DNA of 12,188 nucleotides from Sulfurovum sp. (GTDB lineage: Bacteria; Campylobacterota; Campylobacteria; Campylobacterales; Sulfurovaceae): positions 1 through 12,188 of the forward strand of contig JALVXW010000120.1 of the NCBI GenBank assembly GCA_027038155.1, in the 5' to 3' direction. The first letter of the stretch is position 1, and the number at the start of each line of letters is the position of its first letter. The notes under the pieces were generated by a model that saw only the letters and a list, made by a program, of their open reading frames with translations, did not search any database and had not been told where the DNA came from. A program made the position numbers and the translations under genes. This document shows, piece by piece, positions 1 through 4,956 of the stretch.

Positions 1-365
1 GCTCCTGCGTTAATCACAGGGGTGGTTTGCATATTGGCGAGGAGTTGAGGGGTCTCATTTTTGGCATGACGCACGATGATGCCATCGGGCTCCATCGCAC
101 AGAGGTTTGCAAAGGTATCTTCTAGTGTCTCCCCTTTTTTGGCAGAACTTCTACTAGGGTCAAGATGTACCACCGAAGCCCCCAAACGTTTGGCTGCCAC
201 CTCAAAAGAGCTACGTGTTCTAGTGCTGGCTTCAAAAAAGAGAGTAATAAGCAGTTTGTCATGAAGCAGTTGTGGAGGACGTTGTACTTTAAAACGCTTT
301 GTATCGTTGAGAAGTTGTGCTATCTGTGTGTCAGAAAAGTTGTTAGTATCTACAAGATGTTGCAT
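1..365 (-). CDS. pyrB: Aspartate carbamoyltransferase catalytic subunit, N-terminal part (3' end outside window)
   Basis: PyrB condenses carbamoyl phosphate with aspartate to give N-carbamoylaspartate, the committed step of pyrimidine synthesis in the cytoplasm. About 121 codons are visible, covering the carbamoyl-phosphate-binding half. The hallmark FFEASTRTRSSFE lies at residues 43-55, with the S47-T48-R49-T50 phosphate-binding loop. S73 and K77 in the SSAKKGET stretch match the Ser80/Lys84 loop of the E. coli enzyme, and IIVRH at 96-100 supplies the equivalent of Arg105. The visible part ends in VINAG, just before the expected HPTQ motif. The ATG at 365 is preceded by CAAGGA (371-376) at suitable spacing and by a TATAAT box (392-397, minus strand). 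The STRT and KKGE pattern points to PyrB rather than ornithine carbamoyltransferase. The gene is divergent from the ATPase at 510 and is truncated only by the window edge. Confidence 0.95.
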   Translation of the reverse strand, partial: MQHLVDTNNFSDTQIAQLLNDTKRFKVQRPPQLLHDKLLITLFFEASTRTRSSFEVAAKRLGASVVHLDPSRSSAKKGETLEDTFANLCAMEPDGIIVRHAKNETPQLLANMQTTPVINAG

Positions 366-391
366 AGATGTCCTTGAAGCATAATTGTGTG

Positions 392-397
392 ATTATA
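392..397 (-). promoter_or_regulatory. Predicted -10 box of pyrB
   Basis: A perfect TATAAT reads on the minus strand 26 bases upstream of the pyrB ATG. There is no convincing -35 box, as is usual for Campylobacterota sigma-70 promoters. The leader would be about 20 nt, with no room for an attenuator. Confidence 0.5.
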
Positions 398-413
398 GCT
401 AATTAGTGGTAAA

Positions 414-475
414 TGTATCTTTGACTAAACCCTTTTTTAAGCAAAAATTAGTATTTTAAGAAACAAAAAGATACA
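414..475. repeat. 9-bp perfect inverted repeat in the pyrB/ATPase divergent intergenic region
   Basis: TGTATCTTT at 414-422 and its exact complement AAAGATACA at 467-475 are separated by 44 bases. Each arm lies just upstream of one of the two divergent -10 boxes, so it could be a regulator site. In such AT-rich DNA a 9-bp match may also be chance, and the right arm overlaps a possible alternative -10 (TACAAT, 472-477). Confidence 0.3.
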
Positions 476-486
476 ATATTGTTGTT

Positions 487-492
487 TATAAT
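487..492 (+). promoter_or_regulatory. Predicted -10 box of the AAA ATPase gene
   Basis: TATAAT lies 17 bases before the ATG at 510, which would give a very short leader. A second candidate, TACAAT at 472-477, would leave a leader of about 25 nt and may be the better start signal. The 10-bp palindrome ACAATATTGT spans 473-482. The gene's ribosome-binding site, AAAAGGA, lies at 497-503. Confidence 0.4.
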
Positions 493-509
493 AGACAAAA
501 GGATACTCT

Positions 510-1703
510 ATGTTAGAAGTTCTCTTTAGAAAACAGGATTATATTTATAAAAAAATAGACAAAATTTCATATAAAAGATATTTTTTTAATAGGGTAGATT
601 TTGATGAGAGACTTATAGGGCTCATTGGGGCAAGGGGGATTGGAAAAACTACCTTTTTGCTTCAGTATCTTCAGTCGCTTGATATTGCAGAAGAGAAAAA
701 ACTCTATTTTAGTGTAGATAGTATTGCTACAAGCAATATGAAGCTTTTTGATATAGCAGAAGATTTTTACAATATTGGCGGCAAAGTGTTGGTTATTGAT
801 GAAATACATAAATATAAAGATTTTGAGATAGCCCTTAAAGAGATTTATGATTTTTTAGATCTTCAAGTGATATTTAGTGGAAGCAGTGCTATTGTATTAG
901 AACATAAAAAAGCAGATTTGAGCCGTAGAGCTATGATATATAGACTTAAAGGGCTTAGTTTTAGAGAATTTTTGGCATTGAAACTTGGGAAAGATTTTCC
1001 TTCCTATTCTCTCAAAGAGGTTTTAGACAACCATCTAACAATAGCCAAAGAGATAGCGCAAACTATCAAACCACTCGAATACTTTAAAGAGTATTTGAAT
1101 GTAGGGTACTACCCATTCTATTTTGAAGCAAAAGAGAACTACTGTATCAAGCTTGAAGAGACTATCAACACGGTAATAGAGAGTGATTTACCTATTATCT
1201 TTAATATAGAACCCTCAAATATACATAAACTCAAACAGCTTACAGCGTATATATGTGCTTCAAAACCTTATGAGTTAAACCTTACTGCTTTAGCACAAAA
1301 GATAGGTATCAATAGAAAGACACTCTATCAATATATACACTATTTGACATTGGGAAATATTTTTAGTAAGCTTGAGGCAAAAGGAAAAGGTGATACCATT
1401 TTTTCAAAACCTGCGAAGCTCTATTTGAATAATCCAAATCTAAACAATTGTTACTGTCAAGAGAGTGAAGTAGGCACTATAAGAGAAGCATTTTTTCTTA
1501 ATATGCTTACAGAAGAGCATAAGCTAAACTACCCCAAAAAGGGTGACTTTGTGGTTAATGGACATAATACGTTTGAGATAGGAGGCAAAGATAAAGGATT
1601 TAAGCAGATAAAAGATGTGGACAATGCTTATGTGGCGGCAGATGGTATAGAAGTGGGGTTTGGAAACAAAATACCTTTATGGTTGTTTGGATTTTTGTAT
1701 TGA
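510..1703 (+). CDS. AAA_14-type ATPase with winged-helix-like region and nuclease-like C-terminus (COG1373-like)
   Basis: This 397-residue protein resembles the AAA_14/DUF4143 family (COG1373) of bacterial and archaeal ATPases, whose cellular role is mostly unknown. Walker A is GARGIGKTT at residues 40-48 and Walker B is VLVIDEIH at 93-100. A sensor-1-like IFSGSSA lies at 121-127 and LSRRA at 137-141 may hold the arginine finger. A helix-turn-helix-like stretch lies around 245-285 (LNLTALAQKIGINRKTLYQY). The C-terminus carries D346, E356 and K360 in a GDF...FEIGGK pattern, loosely like a PD-(D/E)XK nuclease core, and the ending GNKIPLWLFGFLY is one I recall from this family. The ATG at 510 follows AAAAGGA at 6-base spacing. 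No signal peptide or membrane segment is seen. Arginine is mainly AGA and the gene looks more AT-rich than clpA or tal, which could mean horizontal acquisition. No partner gene is evident. Family is fairly sure; function is unknown. Confidence 0.85.
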   Translation: MLEVLFRKQDYIYKKIDKISYKRYFFNRVDFDERLIGLIGARGIGKTTFLLQYLQSLDIAEEKKLYFSVDSIATSNMKLFDIAEDFYNIGGKVLVIDEIHKYKDFEIALKEIYDFLDLQVIFSGSSAIVLEHKKADLSRRAMIYRLKGLSFREFLALKLGKDFPSYSLKEVLDNHLTIAKEIAQTIKPLEYFKEYLNVGYYPFYFEAKENYCIKLEETINTVIESDLPIIFNIEPSNIHKLKQLTAYICASKPYELNLTALAQKIGINRKTLYQYIHYLTLGNIFSKLEAKGKGDTIFSKPAKLYLNNPNLNNCYCQESEVGTIREAFFLNMLTEEHKLNYPKKGDFVVNGHNTFEIGGKDKGFKQIKDVDNAYVAADGIEVGFGNKIPLWLFGFLY

Positions 1704-1979
1704 GTCATGCCAAATCATAATCTGGGTAGAATTATTATGAGTAATATGTTTTTCAAGAAAATTGAGTATTATTTATTATACAATAAAAAGTATGAAACTG
1801 AATCTTTAACCAAATCATCGTTGAACCTATGGGTGCGACTACAATTTTATGCAAAGCCCACAAATACAAGCATAAAGCAAATTCAAAGAATTCTATTTCG
1901 AGATTTGAGTTTAATCGTATAATTTTAGGTTAAATTTGGATTAAAACTATCATATAGCATCGCTCTCTAGGAGGAAAAA
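1704..1979 (+). other. 276-base intergenic stretch without a recognisable gene
   Basis: The plus strand holds an open frame at 1707-1922 (71 codons, ATG at 1707) that crosses most of the gap but lacks a convincing ribosome-binding site and resembles no family I know. Another frame, open from 1802 to 1933 with an ATG at 1829, encodes a short basic peptide containing KAHKYKHKANSK. Neither is convincing as a gene, and they overlap in different frames, so this may be decayed coding sequence. A weak AT-only hairpin (1772-1777 with 1782-1787) and a 1-base-bulged inverted repeat (1909-1916 with 1939-1947) are present, but neither has the GC stem and T-run of a terminator. A promoter for the next gene must lie here or further upstream; TATCAT at 1948-1953 is a weak -10 candidate. 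Confidence 0.4.
1969..1974 (+). promoter_or_regulatory. Strong ribosome-binding site of the DUF4214-GH26 gene
   Basis: A perfect AGGAGG stands five A residues before the ATG at 1980. It fixes the start and agrees with the signal peptide that follows immediately. Confidence 0.85.
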
Positions 1980-3785
1980 ATGAAAAAAATACTTCTACTA
2001 CTACTCTTAGGCTATAGCTTTCTAACCACAACACTGCAAGCAGATAATGCAGAAGCATTTGTTAGCCGATTCTATACAGAGGTGTTGCACCGAAGTGCAG
2101 ATGCTGAAGGATTACAATATTGGACAGATAAGCTAAAAGATGGCAGTAAAACAGGAGCAGATATTGCATATGGGTTTATCTTTTCAGAGGAATACAACCT
2201 CAATGCAAAAAGCAATGAAGCCTACCTGCAAACACTCTACCAAGCATTTTTTAACCGTGCTCCAGACAGTGCAGGATTTGCCTTTTGGATTAATGCACTT
2301 AACCATGGTGCAAGCAAAACAGAAGTCTTAGATGGTTTTTTGCATTCAGACGAGTTTGCTACACTCTCTCAAAGTTTTGGTATTGTCCCAGCAAAACCTC
2401 AAAACAGTGTGCAAGGTTTTGTAGAACGATTTTATACAGAAGTACTGGGACGTACTTCAGACAAGGAGGGGTTAGCCTATTGGACATCGCAACTGGAGTC
2501 GCATGCTTTAACAGGAGAAGATGTCGCAAGAGGTTTTATACAAAGTCAAGAATTTGGCAACAAAGGACTCGATAACGAAACTTATGTCAAAACACTCTAT
2601 CAATCATTTTTTGGTAGAGAAGCCGATAAAGGGGGATTTTACTATTGGGTCAATGAGCTAAATCATGGAGTATCCAGAGAGGATATACTCAATGGTTTTT
2701 TACACTCACAGGAGTTCAAAAATCTATCTAACAGCTATGGCATTATTGCTACGCGTGATCAAAGAGACAATGGTGAGAGCTCTTTACATCAAACATTACA
2801 GCCACCTTTGAGGGAGCATATCTATGTTGGTGCTTTTGCTGATTTTGGTGGTTCAGAAGATAAGGTCTCTAAAGAGAAGATTAAAAATTTTGAAACACTT
2901 ATAGGCAAAAAGATAGCATGGGCATACTTTTCAAACAACTGGTACAACGGCATTGTTTACCCCAAAGCCAAAATTCATGCCATACATGATGCCAGAGTAG
3001 TCCCTTTTGTGCGTCTTATGCCTCGAAGTAATGATATGCAGGGGCAGGCAGAGAGGCATTTTTCGTTGCAAAATATTATTGATGGTGATTTTGATACAGA
3101 ACTGAAAGCTTGGGCAAGAGCAGCTAAAAAAGATGCAATTCCTCTACTGATGGATTTTGCAGTAGAGCCCAATGGTGATTGGTTTGGATGGAGTGGTCTT
3201 TTTAATGGTGGTGCCAAAACAGATGGTTATGGTGACCCAAATTACCCTGATGGTCCAGAACGCTATAGAGATGCCTATAGGCATATTATTAGTCTGTTTA
3301 GGGCTGAAGGTACTACAGATGTGACGTGGTTTTTCCACTACAATTATGCCTCTTCTCCTGATGTAGCGTGGAATAAACCACGCTACTATTACCCTGGCGA
3401 TGCCTACATTGACTGGGTAGGATGTAGCCTTTATGGTGCACAAACATTAGATGAAGTATGGGATGGATTGGCATTTTCTACTCAGTTGGCTACTTATGCA
3501 GAGGATGCAAATGCTATTACTTCCTCTAAGCCTAGGGCACTACTGGAGTTTGGTGTTACAGACCATCATCCACAAGGAAGTAAAAGTACATGGCTTAACG
3601 ATGCCTTTGCAACGATACTCTCTAACCCTTACATAAAGTTTGATGCCATCTCTTTTTGGCATGAAAACTGGGAAAATGAAGATGGCTCATACAGTACATT
3701 AAGAGTAGATTCTTCTTCTGAAGCTATGGCTACGGTTAAAGAGTGGATAGCCAATAAGCGATTTGTCTCTGTATTGAGGTTTTAA
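1980..3785 (+). CDS. Secreted DUF4214-repeat / GH26-type glycoside hydrolase (beta-mannanase-like)
   Basis: This 601-residue exported protein has two parts. Residues 1-21 are a signal peptide (MKKILLLLLL core, likely cut after LQA). Residues 27-254 hold four DUF4214-like units, each with R-x2-D-x2-G-x3-W (R38-W48, R93-W103, R158-W168, R213-W223). A linker of about 25 residues leads to a catalytic domain at about 280-601 that resembles glycoside hydrolase family 26 (ManB-like). VEPNGDWFGW at 395-404 gives the predicted acid/base E396, YYPGDAYIDWVG at 470-481 is a typical GH26 stretch, and LLEFG at 521-525 gives the predicted nucleophile E523. The residue before E396 is Val, where classical mannanases have His. 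GH26 enzymes cleave beta-mannans or related beta-glycans; the substrate here is not known. The domain appears complete to its C-terminus. DUF4214 often occurs in secreted or surface proteins, so the repeats may anchor or present the enzyme. Possible jobs are exopolysaccharide processing or use of external glycans. No lipobox, sorting motif or transport genes are visible. Confidence 0.85.
   Translation: MKKILLLLLLGYSFLTTTLQADNAEAFVSRFYTEVLHRSADAEGLQYWTDKLKDGSKTGADIAYGFIFSEEYNLNAKSNEAYLQTLYQAFFNRAPDSAGFAFWINALNHGASKTEVLDGFLHSDEFATLSQSFGIVPAKPQNSVQGFVERFYTEVLGRTSDKEGLAYWTSQLESHALTGEDVARGFIQSQEFGNKGLDNETYVKTLYQSFFGREADKGGFYYWVNELNHGVSREDILNGFLHSQEFKNLSNSYGIIATRDQRDNGESSLHQTLQPPLREHIYVGAFADFGGSEDKVSKEKIKNFETLIGKKIAWAYFSNNWYNGIVYPKAKIHAIHDARVVPFVRLMPRSNDMQGQAERHFSLQNIIDGDFDTELKAWARAAKKDAIPLLMDFAVEPNGDWFGWSGLFNGGAKTDGYGDPNYPDGPERYRDAYRHIISLFRAEGTTDVTWFFHYNYASSPDVAWNKPRYYYPGDAYIDWVGCSLYGAQTLDEVWDGLAFSTQLATYAEDANAITSSKPRALLEFGVTDHHPQGSKSTWLNDAFATILSNPYIKFDAISFWHENWENEDGSYSTLRVDSSSEAMATVKEWIANKRFVSVLRF
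2058..2381 (+). repeat. DUF4214 repeat pair, first copy
   Basis: Codons 27-134 align without gaps at the ends to codons 147-254 at a fixed offset of 120 residues, for example FYTEVLHR against FYTEVLGR and NALNHG against NELNHG. Each copy holds two related half-units. The similarity is clear in protein and looser in DNA, so the duplication is not recent. Confidence 0.8.
2418..2741 (+). repeat. DUF4214 repeat pair, second copy
   Basis: This is the second copy of the roughly 108-residue block. Both copies end in a similar phrase (SQSFGI and SNSYGI) before a short linker, so the duplicated unit is a full structural block rather than a random segment. Confidence 0.8.
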
Positions 3786-3948
3786 CCCAAATGATGCAAT
3801 AGAAATTACCAAACTAGCAAAAGTCATTGCACTGCGGGCATTTACAGATAATCATCGATTAACCTAAGGGTTAACCTCATATTCTTTGCAAACACCCACA
3901 GCACAAGCACTATTACTAATTTTGGCAATTCTATTACATAGTTTGGGT

Positions 3949-4584
3949 TTAATGAAGCGTTTGAATAAAGGAGTTTAACCCCTCCTCCACACGCCACCAC
4001 CTCTTGAACACAGCATCATAATACGGCTGTGTCACTTTTTCAAAATCTTCCCTATCTTCATACACATTTACGCACCAGTCAAAGTCAATCTCTCTTGCGT
4101 TGAGGGCTTCTATGGAGAGTATAGTGTCATTGATGCAGCCAAGACGGCTGGGAGTAACAAGTAGGGTTTTAATGTTTAGCTCTTTAATGAGGTCTATCAC
4201 GGTGTACTCTTTGGTAATGGGCACAAGCAAACCTCCTGCACCCTCTACCAAGAGTATGTCACAAAGTTTTGAGAGAGCATGGTATTTTTCTATGATTTTT
4301 TCTATCTCTATGGTTTGCTTTGTATCTGCACAAAAAGGTGCAGCAGGAAGAGCAAAAGTATAGGCAGTAATATCTTCTACGGTAAGAGAGCAAAAGGAGG
4401 CATTTACCTTTTGGCAAGCTTTGAGGAGTATAGTAGCATCAGGAGCGGTATCTTTTACCCCTGTCTCTATGGGTTTATAGACACCTACCTTATGCCCTTT
4501 GGAGGCTAGAGCCTCTATGAGTTGCAAGGTGGTGTGCGTTTTACCTACATTGGTACCTGTAGCGGTGATGAAAAGTGATTGCAT
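3949..4584 (-). CDS. bioD: ATP-dependent dethiobiotin synthetase
   Basis: BioD closes the ureido ring of dethiobiotin from 7,8-diaminopelargonic acid, CO2 and ATP, the penultimate step of biotin synthesis in the cytoplasm. With the ATG at 4584 the protein is 211 residues, close to the 220-230 usual for the family. The modified P-loop GTNVGKT is at residues 10-16, followed by the substrate-lysine motif YKPIETG and the VEGAGGLLVPI segment that contacts ATP and diaminopelargonate. The frame extends two codons upstream to a TTG at 4590, but AGGAA sits directly against that TTG and about six bases before the ATG, so the ATG is preferred. No other bio gene is in the window. The gene is divergent from clpS, and its TATAAT overlaps the clpS -10 candidate. 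It converges with the GH26 gene. Confidence 0.95.
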   Translation of the reverse strand: MQSLFITATGTNVGKTHTTLQLIEALASKGHKVGVYKPIETGVKDTAPDATILLKACQKVNASFCSLTVEDITAYTFALPAAPFCADTKQTIEIEKIIEKYHALSKLCDILLVEGAGGLLVPITKEYTVIDLIKELNIKTLLVTPSRLGCINDTILSIEALNAREIDFDWCVNVYEDREDFEKVTQPYYDAVFKRWWRVEEGLNSFIQTLH

Positions 4585-4608
4585 ACACAATTCCTATACA
4601 TTTTTTGA

Positions 4609-4614
4609 TACAAT
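4609..4614 (+). promoter_or_regulatory. Predicted -10 box of the clpS-clpA-aat run
   Basis: TACAAT follows a T-run (TTTTTTGA, 4601-4608), a common epsilonproteobacterial promoter shape, and would give a leader of about 35-40 nt before the TTG start of clpS. TATAGT at 4615-4620 is an alternative. It overlaps the bioD -10 on the other strand by two bases. Confidence 0.45.
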
Positions 4615-4618
4615 TATA
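4613..4618 (-). promoter_or_regulatory. Predicted -10 box of bioD
   Basis: A perfect TATAAT reads on the minus strand, 28 bases upstream of the bioD ATG. The preceding -35 region is not recognisable, as is typical for this group. Confidence 0.5.
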
Positions 4619-4643
4619 GTAGAAATAAAAATTATTTGATAGT

Positions 4644-4650
4644 AAGAGGA
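4644..4650 (+). promoter_or_regulatory. Ribosome-binding site deciding the TTG start of clpS
   Basis: AAGAGGA stands six bases before the TTG at 4657. No ATG occurs in frame before residue 19, already inside the conserved ClpS fold, so this site supports a non-ATG start. Confidence 0.75.
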
Positions 4651-4656
4651 TAAAAA

Positions 4657-4956
4657 TTGCCAAACTACGAAGAAGAAGTTGAATTTGCACTGGAGCTTGA
4701 AGAGCCACAAATGTTTAAAGTGCTACTGCACAATGATGACTACACAAGTATGGACTTTGTAGTAGAGATACTTATGGGTATTTTCCATAAGAGTCATGCA
4801 CAAGCAGAGCAGATTATGTTACAGATACATGAGAAGGGCAAAGCCATTTGTGGGGTTTACTCTTTTGAGATAGCACAGACCAAAGCCCAGCAGGTCAAAC
4901 AAAGAGCGAAACAAAATGAGTTTCCTCTCTTAGCCACCATAGAGGAGGATAGTTAG
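4657..4956 (+). CDS. clpS: ATP-dependent Clp protease adaptor ClpS
   Basis: ClpS is the N-recognin of the bacterial N-degron pathway. It binds proteins with N-terminal Leu, Phe, Tyr or Trp and hands them to ClpA. The 99-residue protein has a short acidic N-terminal tail (about residues 1-17) that ClpA is known to engage, then the folded domain. KVLLHNDDYTSMDFV at 21-35 contains N26, D27 and D28, equivalent to the Asn-Asp-Asp residues that hold the substrate alpha-amino group in E. coli ClpS. H58 in IHEKGKA matches the second binding-pocket residue. Length is close to that of E. coli ClpS (106). It starts with TTG and ends directly against the clpA ATG with no spacer, so the two are almost certainly cotranscribed and translationally coupled. 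Confidence 0.96.
   Translation: MPNYEEEVEFALELEEPQMFKVLLHNDDYTSMDFVVEILMGIFHKSHAQAEQIMLQIHEKGKAICGVYSFEIAQTKAQQVKQRAKQNEFPLLATIEEDS
4943..4948 (+). promoter_or_regulatory. Ribosome-binding site of clpA inside the end of clpS
   Basis: AGGAGG lies within the last codons of clpS, eight bases before the clpA ATG at 4957, and confirms the start where the two genes abut. Confidence 0.8.

Noticed and set aside
76..377. Plus-strand open frames across the pyrB region
   Set aside because: They are shadows of the minus-strand pyrB gene, whose STRT and KKGE motifs are unmistakable; they have no ribosome-binding sites.
473..482. ACAATATTGT palindrome as an operator
   Set aside because: A single 10-bp AT-rich palindrome overlapping a possible -10 box is too weak to claim; noted only in the promoter entry.
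1909..1947. GTTTAATC / GATTAAAAC inverted repeat before the GH26 gene
   Set aside because: It is short, bulged, AT-only, with a 22-base loop; expected by chance in DNA of this composition.
3144..3443. 99-codon minus-strand open frame inside the GH26 gene
   Set aside because: The plus-strand frame carries the GH26 signature motifs over the same bases; the antisense frame has no recognisable feature.
510..3785. A two-gene defence or conflict system made of the ATPase and the DUF4214-GH26 protein
   Set aside because: One protein is cytoplasmic and the other exported, they are 276 bases apart, and the second has its own strong ribosome-binding site. Nothing links their functions.
3859..3874. 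TTAACC/GGTTAA hairpin as terminator between the convergent GH26 and bioD genes
   Set aside because: The stem is only 6 bp and AT-rich with a 4-base loop, and no T-run follows on either strand. A terminator should be in this gap, but I cannot point to one.
4585..4590. Extended start of bioD at the TTG at 4590
   Set aside because: The AGGAA element touches the TTG directly, while it is well spaced for the ATG at 4584, which also gives the normal family N-terminus.
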